From positions 33,656,678-33,720,677 of the forward strand of contig OY288243.1 of the NCBI GenBank assembly GCA_958450325.1: a stretch of 64,000 nucleotides of DNA. Direction: 5' to 3'. This DNA is from Agrostemma githago. Lineage: Eukaryota; Streptophyta; Magnoliopsida; Caryophyllales; Caryophyllaceae. Of the stretch, positions 33,208 through 43,868 are shown piece by piece. The position numbers were made by a program, and so were the translations under genes. The notes under the pieces are model-generated. The model did no database searches. It saw only the letters and a program-made list of their open reading frames with translations, and was not told the origin of the DNA. Position 1 is the first letter of the stretch. Each line of letters begins with the position of its first letter.

Positions 33208-35274
33208 ATTTACGACACTACGCAAACAACAACTCTTTGGCAAGAAGGAGAAGTGTGCTTTCTTTGTAGAAAGTGTGGTGTTCCTTGGCTATGTGGTGTC
33301 CAAAGATGGAGTATCCGTTGATGAAACCAAGATAGAGTCCATCCGTACTTGGCCAATCCCTTCTACCATTACTGAAGTAAGATCATTCCATGGGTTGGCT
33401 TCCTTCTACAGAAGGTTCATTAAGGACTTTAGTACCATCACAAGTCCTATCACCGAGTGTTTGAAGAAGGGTACGTTCGTTTGGTCCAAGGCTGCCCAAG
33501 ATGCTTTTGAAGCCATCAAGGAGAAGTTGTGTTCCGCTCCTATTCTAGCTCTTTCTGATTTCTCTCAACCATTTGAGGTTGAATGTGACGCTAGTGGAGT
33601 AGGAATTGGTGCTGTCCTCGTACAAAATAGGCGCCCCATTGCCTATTTTTCAGAAAAACTCAATGGAGCAAGGCTGAATTATTGCACCTACGACAAGGAA
33701 TTCTATGCCACTTTATTCTCCATTCAGATCATGAGTCCCTAAAGTACATCAATGGCCAACAAAAACTAAGTCCAAGGCATGCCAAGTGGGTGGAATTCTT
33801 GCAATCCTTTCATTTCTCTTCAAAATACAAGGACGGTAAGAGTAACGTGGTGGCTGATGCATTATCCCGCCGCTACACTCTATTGTCTACTTTGGATGTT
33901 AGAATGCTTGGATTTGAAACTCTAAAGGATTACTATAAAAATGATGCTGATTTTGGTGAAGCTTTCACCAAATGCAAGGAGGGAGCCTTTGACGAGTTTG
34001 TTTTGCAGGAAGGATTTCTTTTCAAGGGAAATCGACTTTGTGTTCCCAAACATCCCATCAGAGAGTTGCTGGTTAGGGAAGCTCATGGGGGAGGATTAGC
34101 GGGTTATTTTGGCATCACAAGAACATTGGAAGTCTTAAAAGAGCACTTCTTTTGGCCAAAAATGCAAGGGAGCGTTCAACATGTAGTGAGCAAGTGTGTG
34201 ACTTGCCAATTTGCCAAGAGTTCTTTCAAGCCAGGAGCCTATATGCCCTTGCCCACTCCTAAAAGACCATGGGAAGATGTGTCCATGGACTTCATCGTGG
34301 CCTTGCCAAGAACAGCTAGGGGGAAAGATGCTATCATGGTGGTGGTAGACCGGTTCTCAAAAATGGCTCACTTCATTGCTTGTCACAAAACCGATGATGC
34401 TAGCAATGTAGCCGATTTGTACTTCAAAGAAGTGGTGCGTCTCCATGGAGTACCTAAATCCATTGTTTCGGATCGTGATTCAAAGTTCCTTAGCTATTTT
34501 TGGAACACATTATGGAGGAAGGTAGGGAACAAGCTCTTATTTAGCACTTCTCATCATCCACAAACAGATGGACAAACCGAAGTTACCAATCGCACCTTAG
34601 GCACGTTGCTAAGGGGCCTTGTGAGCAAGACTCAAAAGGATTGGGATGTCAAGCTTGCCCACGCTGAGTTTGCTTACAATCGTTCTCCCACTTATGCTAC
34701 CTCTCATTCTCCTTTTGAGGCCGTGTATGGAATCAATCCTTATATGCCTTTGGACCTGATTCCTCTACCTAAGGATGAGTTAGTCCACAAAGACGCAGAA
34801 TAAAAGCTTAAATCCATGATAAAACTCCACGAGCAAATTCGAGAAAGGATCAAGGAGGTAAATGAAGCCTACAAAAGAAGATCCAACAAAAACAGGAAAC
34901 CAAGACTATTCCAAGAGGGTGACTTAGTTTGGGTTCACTTGAGAAAGGAGAGGTTTCCAAGCAAGAGAAAGAATAAGTTGATGCCACGAGCAGAAGGTCC
35001 ATACAAGATCATATCAAAGGTAAACGACAATGCCTACAAGGTGGAGTTACCGGATGATTATGGAGTTCATGCCACGTTCAATGTGGGAGACCTTTCTCCT
35101 TATCTTGATGATGACGGCATTTCAGAATTGAGGACAATTCCTTTTCAAGGGGGAGGAGATGATCCGAATGAAGAAGCAACAAACCAAGAGTTCAATGAAC
35201 TCACACTAGCTCGAAATGGTCCTAGTCCAACCCCCTTAGCCCCTCCTTCAAGTCTAGTAGTGTGCCTTCTTTAA
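33208..35274 (+). pseudogene. Element A RT end, RNase H, integrase and C-terminus (defective)
   Basis: Continuation of the polyprotein after element B. RT thumb and RNase H (FEVECDASGVGIGAVL) run to a 46-bp deletion near 33,711, recognised by comparison with element E at about 56,121-56,170, which shifts the frame. Integrase follows with a finger whose second His is Tyr (LAGYFGITRT) but whose CVTCQ pair is kept. The core is intact (DFIVALPRTARGKD, IVSDRDSKFL, HHPQTDGQTE). A TAA at 34801-34803 interrupts the frame before the C-terminal domain (EGDLVWVHLRKERFPSK, FNVGDLSPYLDDDG). The last frame stops at 35274, inside the 3' LTR. Confidence 0.9.
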
Positions 35275-35903
35275 GTGCTGAACTAGCTCGTGCAAGCACC
35301 TACCTGGACCGAATAAAAGAGCAAGAACATACTTTGCTCTAATCTGTTTTACAAGTCAAATAATCAAGACCATATGGATACATTAACTTGGGTTCACACT
35401 CATCAAACCTCTCATGCAAACAAGGGCTGTGCATCGGATTTAGTAGGCTGAATGTGTTCCCATTGATGCATTGTATCTAAGTGTCTAAGTTCTTTTCCTT
35501 TGCTTTGTTTGTATCACCCTCTTTAAGAGGCTTGACCATTCTGGTTGGCCTCTCTTTGGGGACATTTGTAGGCTATAAATAGCCATCCATTTGATGAATA
35601 AAGCATTCAACTTTCATCAAACAAACCTGAGTGAAGCTTTGCTTTTCTTTTTCGTCTTTGTAGTTCACAAGATAAAGTATTAGAGTTAGTCGCGTTACAA
35701 GCTCTATACTCGCTATTTCAATCGAGTTAGTCGAGTGCTTTGTTGAGGTATAGGTCTATCTCACTTAGCACACTATCCTTGGTTACATTCTATCATCCTT
35801 ACAACAACTATTCCAATCTGATTTTCGTTGCTTGTTTTTCGTTTATCTCAAAGTACTATCAATCTCCAAATAACTTGTTCAAAGTTCATTTTAACTCACA
35901 TCA
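35160..35903 (+). repeat. Element A 3' LTR
   Basis: Partner of 11702-12452. It overlaps the last ~38 codons of the polyprotein. One short indel near 35,725 relative to the 5' copy. Confidence 0.93.
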
Positions 35904-35908
35904 CAGTC

Positions 35909-36450
35909 ATACTCAATATGATAGACAGTCACACGTTCACTGTTGTTGTAGTTGTTCAGCTGTATTACGTTGAAGGTTCTTTATTATTCCAAATATTTAT
36001 GTTGGTTTCTTTATCATTGTTATATATATCATTGTATTTTTTTTTTGTTGTTGTTGAGTATTGCATACTGGTTTGTAGTTGTACTTGTAGTTCTTATGTG
36101 TTGTGGATATTAATCAAGGCAAATTATTATTTTGTTGGTTGCATGTAGTTGTAGTTTTGTATAGAGGGGGATATTTATGGGCAACATGCAGGAGGTAAGA
36201 TGGATATATACATATATATTTTTTTTTGTTAAATGAGAAGAGCCAGGAAAATGTGCAGTCGAACATTGTTTTGGTTGGTTTGATATTTTTGCAGAGTCAC
36301 ACCGTTATAACGTGACAGTCATACTCAATATGATAGACAGTCATACTCAATTGCAGTTGTAGTATTGCATATTATTATTTTGTTTCCTTATCATTGTTAT
36401 ATTTATTATTGCAGGTGTTTTTTTGTTGTTTAGAAAATATATACTCCGTA
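35909..36450 (+). repeat. ~410-bp tandem repeat carrying splice-like sites (right part)
   Basis: Continuation of the repeat at 11144-11701 after element A. The third donor (GCAGGAG|GTAAGA) is at 36195 and its acceptor (TTTTTGCAG) ends at 36294. Unit length is 409-412 bases once element A is removed. The unit degenerates towards the transposase gene; AGTCACAC-type motifs recur up to about 36,585. Confidence 0.7.
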
Positions 36451-36666
36451 TATATTTATTATTGTTGGTATTGCATCTGGGGTTGTAGTTGTACTTGCTT
36501 TTGTTATGCGGTGCGGGTGTTAAGCTCTAACAATCATGTTGTTATACACGCAAAGTCACAGTCGTTGTCGAGAAAAGTCACACTTCAATAAGGTCAGAGA
36601 TGAATGCGTGCGTTGCAAGTTTGATAGTGTCCAACCTTTGATAATTTATTTTTTGTTCCAACCTAT

Positions 36667-39321
36667 ATGCCAGCTGAAGACACAGTGATTGTCCCTTACG
36701 TAGGGCAGAAGTTCGTGGACATCGATGGAGCATTCAAGTTTTATCAAGCTTACGCATTTTATGTTGGTTTCGAGGCGAAGAGGTACACGACAACTAGATC
36801 ATTTGATGGGTCGATCAAGAAGAAATTGTTGGCTTGTAACAAGGAGGGCAAAACAGCCAGCCAGAGCATGGTGAAGCTGTCGAGCACGGGAGAGAAGGAG
36901 GGGCAAGAGTACGTGGGATCGTACGAACCCAAGAGGATTACGAAGGCGACGAGGACGCAATGTGGAGCAAGAATTAGGCTCTGTGCAATGATCGGGGGGT
37001 TTTATATTGAAGAGTTCATCAAGGAACACAACCACGATCTTGTGACGGTCAAGGACAGAGAGTTTCAAAAGTCATCTTGAAATCTATCAAGATATCACAA
37101 GGAGATGATCGTCTGCAACTCGAGGGTGCGTAATGTCTGTCAACAATGTTGTTAGTGTATGTTTGACGGCCAACTGTGCGAGACCAATGCAGTTGCATTT
37201 TTGTGTGTGCAGCTGAAGATCGGGGCGACTCGAACATACAGGATGTGCAAGGAGTTGTCGGGCGGATATCAGAACATCGGAGCATCGTTGGTTGATTTCA
37301 AGAACTGGGGGAGGGACGTCAAGTGCTTCGTCCACGAGCAGGATGGTCAGTTGTTCATAGACCGGTTCAAGAGTTTGAGGGACAGTCAGGAGGATTTCTA
37401 CTTTGACTACGATGTGGATACAGACGGAAGCTTACGCAGGGTCATTTGGGCGGATGGTGCAGCTCGAAGGAATTACGCGGCATTCGGGGATGCAGTTTCG
37501 TTCGACCCAACGTACGGAACCAACGTGTATTCCATGGTGTTCACACCGTTCACTGGCATGGACAACCACAAACGGTCTGTCACGTTCTGTGGGGCGTTGT
37601 TATTTAAGGAGGACTACGAGTCATTTATATGGGTCCTCTCCCGGTTTCTGGAAGCCATGGGCGGGAAGGAACCGTGTTATATCATTACAGATCAGGATCC
37701 CGGAATTTTAAAAGCCGTCCCCGAAATATTCAAAGCAGCGCACCAACGGTGCTGCACGTGGCACATCATGAACAAGGTTCCAACAAAGTATGGCAGATCA
37801 AGAGAGGAGGCCTCGGACTTTGTAAAAGCTCTCAATGCAATTATATGGGATGATGACATCGAGGCGTCGGAGTTCGACGACAGGTGGGGGCGGATTATGA
37901 TCGACCATGATGCTGTTGGTATCGAATGGTTCGAAAATATGTTCAAAGAGAGGAGCAAATGGGTCGCCGTGCATTGCAAGGAGGTGAGGATGTCCGGAAT
38001 TATGAGGACAACGCAGAGATCAGAGAGTGAGAACAGTTTCTTCAAAAAGTTTGAAGACAACAATGGTACGTTGGTCCAGTTCTGGATGCGTTTCGAAAGT
38101 GCGATGGACCAACAAAGGCACATGCAGAAGAGGCTAGACAACGATAACCGGCAGTCATTCCCCAAAATTGTATCGACAAATCCGATGGAGAGCCACGCGG
38201 CAAGGGTGTACATGCACGTCGCCTTTTCACACTTTCAGGAAGAGGTTAAGTTTTCGCTGTACACGTGCAGCGTTCGTGCGTATCAGGAGAATGACGGGAT
38301 CGAAGCGACAACAGTACTGGACTCCATCCGGGACCGCAACTACATTGTTGAATACAACCCAGGTACTAGCATAGAAAGTCACTGTCCATTTCGTGTAGCC
38401 ATATTATATGATCTAAACGCTTTGATTCTAAACGTAACGAGTTTTTTTCCATAATTCATTGAATGTGACTGTACACAATAAAGGGTGCGACTCTGGATCG
38501 CGGTGCGTGTGATTGTACAACGCAATTCGTTTGATTCTGCGTCGTAAGGACTGTGACTATGCAGCATTATGGGTGTGACTGTATCCTGTCAAGGTTGTGA
38601 TCATACCTTTACGGAGTCTCATCCCGTACGTTGCGTAGCCACCGTCTGTACGGTCAACAGTCGCACTCTTTATGTGTTTTTTAATGCACTCGCAGGTACC
38701 TGTGAGGTCAGGTGTACTTGCAGGAAGTTCTGTCGGTATGGAATTCTTTGCAGGCACGCCATTTGGATATACTCTTCGAAAGGACAGGAGACGATCCCGG
38801 AACGGTACGTGGCATGGAGATGGACAAAGGATGCTCTACGTAATGTTAATGCGTGTCCCCTGTCAAAGAGTCGCCTCCGCGATGAGAAGGCTGTTACAGT
38901 CACGAGGCTATTCTCGGAGTTCTATGAGACCGTCACTCACGTCAGCAAAATGGGTAAGGAAGACGTTAGTAATCTAGCTGATGTCATTCGCGACTTCAGG
39001 TCCGATATTGTCTCTGCTGTGCCATTTAGCAAGACGCAAGAATTAGAAGAGATCCTCGGCTGTACGAGCTCAATTGAAATAAACATATTGCCCCCAAAGA
39101 AAGCCAAGAACAAGGGCAGTGGGAAGCGGATGCTTTCTTCTAAGGCGAAGGCTGCTGCAATTGCCGCGAAGCCTAAACGGCTGTGTAAGAACTGCAAGAG
39201 GATGGGGCACCATGACAAGAGGAACTGCCCCAACCCATTTGCTGAGTACCCACCTGTTGATGTTGAGGAGGAGGAGGAGGAGGAGGACCCGGCAGGGATT
39301 GCCGAGGAGGATTGTTCATGA
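36667..39321 (+). pseudogene. MULE transposase of FAR1/SWIM type, three exons, one nonsense codon
   Basis: Exon 1 36667-37125, exon 2 37213-38362, exon 3 38696-39321. The introns of 87 and 333 bases have GT-AG borders and keep the frame. Exon 1 encodes a FAR1/WRKY-GCM-like DNA-binding finger (FKFYQAYAFYVGFEAKR, LLACNKEGK, TQCGARIR, EHNHDL). Exon 2 is the MULE DDE core: SFDPTYGTN, IITDQDPGI and TTQRSESENSFF hold the expected Asp, Asp and Glu. Exon 3 has a SWIM finger (CTCRKF then GILCRHAI), a zinc-knuckle-like CKNCKRMGHHDKRNC with one extra spacer residue, and an acidic Glu-rich end. TGA at 37078-37080 falls in a region that aligns with FAR1 proteins on both sides, so exon 1 is closed early. 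Everything else looks intact. The same fold was domesticated in FHY3/FAR1 transcription factors, but the linked Ulp1 gene argues for a transposon. Confidence 0.85.
38363..38695 (+). repeat. Transposase intron 2 with ~22-bp repeat array
   Basis: Contains four degenerate GTGTGAYTGTACA-type units (about 38463, 38507, 38551, 38573), the same motif as in the long introns of the Ulp1 gene. Confidence 0.7.
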
Positions 39322-39359
39322 ATATCATCTGTTACTTAGGAACATTTTTTTTGGAAACA

Positions 39360-39610
39360 CAAAGGCTGTCGACGTTTGAAATGGTCAAGGTCCGTGACAT
39401 TGTTTTCGTATATTGCGGACCTCAATCATTTCTAATATGGTTTAAGTCTTAGATCATGGGGGCGATTTTTTGCTTTGTGAAACATAAAGACTTGTCGACG
39501 TTTGAAATGGTCAAGGTCCGTGATATTGTATATGCTATTGCGGACCTTAATTATTTCCAATATGGCGTAGTCGTAAAGCGTGGGGGTCCGTAAAATTGTT
39601 TTTGTTCCTT
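39360..39610 (+). repeat. ~125-bp tandem duplication downstream of the transposase
   Basis: GTCGACGTTTGAAATGGTCA occurs at about 39369 and again at about 39494, with following sequence also similar. Related fragments recur near 40,850-40,930. Function unknown; probably transposase 3' region. Confidence 0.75.
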
Positions 39611-39719
39611 TGACTGTAAGAATACATTGAAATAGCAGTCTTTTTTATTCTGGAATGCAGCATCTTTGGCTACAAATACAGCTGTATAGGAACATTATGC
39701 CCTTAATATTTGGGTGACA

Positions 39720-40000
39720 CGAAACAAGTGAGTGTGATTGTGCAACATAATGAGTGCAACTTTACAGCATTCAGTGTGTGATTGTAGAACAAGAGGTGGA
39801 CTGTGGTTTCACTAATTGTGGGAGTGTGATTGTACAGGATAATGACTGTGATTCTTCAATACACTGACTGTGATTCTCCAAAATGAAGTGTAGTAACGTA
39901 AACTAGTTCTATGACATGATGACTGTGATTATACACCATGTTTAGTGTGACTATAAAACTTGTTGAGTGTGACTATACACCATGTGTCTGTACATTAGAA
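39720..40000 (+). repeat. ~22-bp repeat array upstream of the first small gene
   Basis: About nine units such as GAGTGTGATTGTACAGG and GAGTGTGACTATACACC, 15 fairly constant bases plus a variable spacer. A related six-unit array lies at 41,020-41,160. Confidence 0.8.
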
Positions 40001-40248
40001 AATTAGCGATGAAAATAGAGAAATAGCGCAATAACGATGGAAATATTTGTACTTTAGAAAAAGTCCATCTCTTGCACAACATGTAATACTTGCATACCCT
40101 AAAACGCGGAAAACATTCTACGACATAGTGCGGAAAACATCCATTAAACGCTACACTTGAACATTAAACGCTACACTTTAACATTCATTAAAACTTAAAA
40201 CACATAAAAATGACCATTACTAAACGGTACATCTTAACCCATACATAC

Positions 40249-40527
40249 TTAACCTCCGTACTTTTTAAGCATCTTATTCAAGTTGGCCAAGTCACGCTGG
40301 AACCTGTTCCTTGTGCGGAAACACTCCATAGACTTTTTCATCAAGAACTGGATGTAGTTGTCCAGTTCGGCCTCTTTATGTGTATCACTAGTGGACGCCA
40401 CGAAACGCCTCACGTCAATCGCAGTTGCGACTAGCTGCATGGCTCTTAATTCATTGGACACAGTGGAATCCAATAAACCATTGTACTCCTTGATCAAACT
40501 TCTGATCTCTTCTATTTTGCTGACCAT
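40249..40527 (-). CDS. Unrecognised 92-aa MULE-borne protein, copy 1
   Basis: Complete ATG-to-stop frame. I do not recognise a family. The sequence is charged and looks helical: MVSKIEEIRSLIKEY at the start, a conserved SNELRAMQLVA block, a DNYIQFLMKK block with FRTRNRFQRDL, and an ending DLANLNKMLKKYGG. A second copy on the same strand 1,118 bases away is the same length and about 65% identical, with the middle and end best conserved. Two diverged copies that both stay open at equal length argue for a real coding gene. It lies between the transposase and Ulp1 genes. It could be a small coiled-coil accessory protein of the element; this is a guess. Confidence 0.7.
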   Translation of the reverse strand: MVSKIEEIRSLIKEYNGLLDSTVSNELRAMQLVATAIDVRRFVASTSDTHKEAELDNYIQFLMKKSMECFRTRNRFQRDLANLNKMLKKYGG

Positions 40528-40676
40528 TTTTTTATAAGGTTAAAGTGGTGGAGTTGTATGTAGTGGCTGGTAAAAGTGGTGAAGTTGAAGTGGTTAAGGT
40601 GATAAAAATGGTGTTGGTATTTAAAATGGGGGAGGCAGTAAATAGGGGGTTGAAAATGAATGGGTTAGGCAGTAAA

Positions 40677-40693
40677 GGGGGGGGGGGGGGGGG
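40677..40693. repeat. Run of 17 G
   Basis: Long G homopolymer upstream of the first 92-aa gene; its length is liable to sequencing error. Confidence 0.9.
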
Positions 40694-41019
40694 TGAAAAT
40701 TTAATGGGTTAGGTGGGGGGTTTATTCTCATATATTTATTAGGGTTAAGAGATTGAGGTGGGTGTTATGTTTCCCAACGATAAATTGAGACTCACAAACA
40801 TCCATTCACATTCATCACTACATATTCGGTTTTGTCGATCTTAATTATTTCTAATACGGCGTAGTCGTAAAACATGGCGTAGTCGTTACGTCTTTTGTCG
40901 ATCTTAATTATTTCTAATATGGCGTAGTCGTAAAACAAAATTGTTTTTGTTCTGGAATGTATTATCTTTAAACGCTACAAACAGTACTAACTTAATATTT
41001 GGTTGACATAAAACAAGTG

Positions 41020-41165
41020 AGTGTGATTGTGCAATACAATGAACGTGACTCTACATTAGGCAGGGTGTGACTCTACAGTAGCATTGTGGGAGTGTGATTG
41101 TACAAGATAATGTCTGTGATTCTACAACACACTGACAGTGATTCTCCAAAATGAAGCGTAGAAAC
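41020..41165 (+). repeat. ~22-bp repeat array near the second small gene
   Basis: Six units similar in order to those at 39,731-39,880 (GAGTGTGATTGTGCAATAC, CTGTGATTCTACAACACACTG), so this block and the neighbouring small gene were duplicated together. Confidence 0.75.
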
Positions 41166-41366
41166 CTAAAAATAGAGAAATAGCAAAACAACGATAGAGA
41201 AATAGGGAAAAAAATAGAAAAGTCACATTCTGAAACAACATAAAAATATTCTTGAAATGTAAAAACATCCATTACTTATATATTTTATATCTCAAAACAC
41301 ATTAAAACATCCAGTACTTGAAACATGATACGTCCATTACACCCTTCATTTTCGCTACATGCATAA

Positions 41367-41645
41367 TTAACCCCCGTTTTTTTGAAGCATCTTCCTCAAG
41401 TTGGCCAAATCACACTGCAACGCTTTCTTAGTGTGGAAACATCCAATACACTTTTTCATCAAGAATTCGATGTAGTCGTCCAGTTCGGTCTCCTTTTCTG
41501 TACTGCCAATGGATGCCATATAGGTCCTCGCGTCTATGGCAGGAGCGACTAGCTGCATGGCTCTTAATTCATTTGATCTAGTGGTATTCAACAAACCATC
41601 GTACTCCTCGATCATTTTTCTGATTTCTTCTATTTTGCTTGCCAT
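41367..41645 (-). CDS. Unrecognised 92-aa MULE-borne protein, copy 2
   Basis: Paralogue of the frame at 40249-40527, same strand and length. It starts MASKIEEIRKMIEEY and keeps SNELRAMQLVA, the DDYIEFLMKK block and an ending DLANLRKMLQKNGG. It has three extra Cys residues (KCIGCF, LQCDL) absent from copy 1. About 32 of 92 residues differ, many conservatively, and there are no gaps. The flanks share similarity with copy 1. Function unknown. Confidence 0.7.
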   Translation of the reverse strand: MASKIEEIRKMIEEYDGLLNTTRSNELRAMQLVAPAIDARTYMASIGSTEKETELDDYIEFLMKKCIGCFHTKKALQCDLANLRKMLQKNGG

Positions 41646-42258
41646 TTTTTGTTAGGTTTAAAGAGGTGAAGTTGGAAGTAGTTGGTGTAAAAATGACTTT
41701 GGTATTTGAAGGGGGGAGGCAGTAACGGGGCAGTAAATATTAATTGAGTTAGGTGGGGGCCCTATCCTTCTAAAGTAAATAGGGTTAGCAGAGTGAGGTG
41801 ATGGTTTGTGTTCTCAATGTGCATTGAGACTCACAAACATCAATTCGCAGTCACACTCACAAACATCACTCAATGTACAGTTTATATTTTCTCGACATCG
41901 TTTTCAAATCATCGTTTTCTTATTGAGAAATAATCCGATTTTACGGTGCGTGTATTGTTTTTTTTCGTGTCTTCTGTAAATAAGGGAACCATCGGTTTTT
42001 TTTAAAGGTGAAATAATCTGAAAGTAAATGGATGGACATATATGCAGGGGTAGTTAGTATAATTAATTGGTGATTTTGTGGTCGTCTGTCATGAGTCTGC
42101 AGGAGTTTGACTGTGACTGTGAGTCAGAAGTTGCGTGACTGTATCACGTCGCACATGCGACCCTGATACTGAGTTGTCATTCATCTGATACTCAGAAGAT
42201 ACTCGAACATGAGATTTTTTCTATATTCACAAAAAAACGTTTTTACTTCACTACACAT

Positions 42259-43796
42259 TCATGCCTTACGGTTCGCTGAGGTCTTTCGTTCCACGATTTT
42301 CCCCAGTTTACGTTTTTCATCGAGTTTGATCCATATGCACGTAGCGTTTCTTATGAAAGCGCGAATTTTCGGCAACACGTCGTCGCGAGCTTCATTCATG
42401 TCAACAAGTACGAGACTTGCTGCCACCTCGAACGACAAGTAACGCCTCCCGAGCTTTGACCCAATATCAGTGTGGGTGAACGGCGCCCCGTCGTACAGGC
42501 ACATGTGCATCAAGCAGAAAATGCCGGACTCCGGATCGTTCTTCCGGGCGCTCTGCCATTCCAATTTTACTTGGCGATGCTCAAAATCCGCCAGGTGACT
42601 GCCCTTAATCAGCCCTTTCTCGTCCATGTAGACCCTCAATGCTTGCATCTGTTGCAGTATTAGGTAATAGTAAACATCAGCACCCAAGCAGTAGAATATT
42701 TTTGACGTGGTGAAATAAAGCATATGCGTGCAACTTACTATCTCGCTGGACACCCGGAACATATGCGACCCTGGGGCATGTGTCTGGTGATCGAGGATAT
42801 CAACTGTTCTTTCTCTAAAGTTGACGCACACGCACGCGTAGTGCCCCATAGTATGCACCGGGAAAAACAACAGTTCGGCGTTCAAGTCGAATGTCCCGGC
42901 GCAGTCTTGTATGAATCTGTCCCACGCTTCGTACAGACCGTCAGTGTCTTCGTCCGCAGGGGTACTTGAATCGGGTCGTTCCAGTATACGGGTCAGCGAG
43001 TCCTAACGGATGGCGAATATTAGTTGTCATCAGTGATAGGATGCGAGAATGGAATATATCATGTGCGTGGCCGCACATCGCAAAGCGTGTGATTGTACAG
43101 ACTAAGCCGCGTGACTTTACAGCGTGCAGAGTGTGACTATACATGACAGTGTGAATTCAAATTCTAGGATGTCTGACTATATAATGTGCGTGGCTGTACA
43201 ACTTATATTCCGTGATTGTGCACGTCAACAAGAGTGACTCTGCAAAGTGATGTCTGACTATTAATGTTAATGGGGGTCATTTGTACTATTTAATGCCTGA
43301 CTATGCAACTTATAGCACGTGATTGTACAGACTAAGCTGCGTAACTTTGCAGCGTGCAGAGTGTGATTGTGCACCTCGACAAGAGTGATTGTCCACATCA
43401 ACATGTGTGACTGTGCAACGTATTTCACGTGATTGTACACCTCAATATGTGTGACTGTGCAACTGATAGCATGTGATTGTACATGTCAACATGTGTGACT
43501 GTACTAAGTGAACTTTGTGATTATTTCTAACTATTTAATGTGAATGGGGATCATTTGTACTATTTAGTGTGATAGGTAGTAGGTTATGGGGGCATACCAT
43601 GTGTTGAATTCCGAACCACGCCATCGTTGGGTTCGTGGGGGAGGATAACCCACGCCGGTTGTCGTCTGATTCGCACCAGTTCATTAGGTGCGACCAACAC
43701 TCCAGCACAGCGGCGCTCATGCCACCGGCGGAGAAGAGCGATTGAATGTCACGCCTCTTCAGCTGCGCACGAGGGCCGTAGGACCCAAAGCGTTCA
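42259..43796 (-). pseudogene. Second Ulp1/C48 domain, catalytic Cys replaced by Ser
   Basis: Exons 43598-43796, 42739-43002 and 42259-42648; introns of 595 and 90 bases. It keeps the domain's early segment (ECWSHLMNWC), the catalytic His (TMGHYACVCVNF) and Asp (DILDHQ). The Cys position, aligned through the following LMHMCLYDGAPF, reads PESGIF where the first domain has NDCGVY. Ser replaces Cys, so it is probably not a working protease and may be a binding or regulatory domain. The frame is otherwise open to the TGA at 42259. It is joined to the first domain by a phase-matched intron (43797-43868), which argues for one protein with two domains. Confidence 0.7.
43003..43597 (+). repeat. Ulp1-gene intron filled with ~22-bp repeats
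   Basis: The longest native intron of the gene. It carries about 14 units of GTGTGAYTGTACA type (examples at 43084, 43131, 43433, 43449, 43469) separated by variable spacers. Its borders on the minus strand are ATG|GTATGC and GTTAG|GAC. Confidence 0.75.
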
Positions 43797-43868
43797 CTGC
43801 GGATTTGTTGACACCGGTTAGTAGGTGTAATATGAAACACGCATCAGGAACAAAAGACGGTCACTTAC

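Larger units (their letters stand above)
11702..35903 (+). mobile_element. Element A: Ty3/gypsy chromovirus, split by element B
   Basis: LTRs at 11702-12452 and 35160-35903 begin TGATCCGAATGAAG and end CTCACATCA. The 5-bp target duplication CAGTC lies at 11697-11701 and 35904-35908. The primer-binding site is 12457-12468 (TGGTATCAGAAC, one mismatch from the usual Met-type site). The polypurine tract AAGGGGGAGGAGA abuts the 3' LTR. Without B it is about 5.7 kb. The polyprotein end overlaps the 3' LTR and lacks an evident chromodomain; together with sequence resemblance recalled for CRM-type chromoviruses this suggests that clade, not proven. By eye the LTRs differ at roughly ten positions plus one indel, so A is older than B. 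Confidence 0.95.

Noticed and set aside
37078..37080. TGA in the transposase read as selenocysteine or programmed readthrough
   Set aside because: No selenoprotein context in plants and no obvious readthrough signal; a simple nonsense change fits better.
37692..38213. Minus-strand ORF of 173 codons within the transposase
   Set aside because: Antisense shadow of the MULE core exon, whose motifs are on the plus strand.
38463..38590. Constant/variable repeat arrays looked superficially like a CRISPR array
   Set aside because: The context is a plant MULE with introns, repeats are degenerate, spacers are only 6-8 bases, and there are no cas genes.
42259..42885. Single uninterrupted 208-codon reading of the second C48 domain
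   Set aside because: It would include 90 bases with a GTAAGT donor and CAACAG acceptor that have no counterpart in C48 domains. Treating these as an in-frame intron gives a better match.
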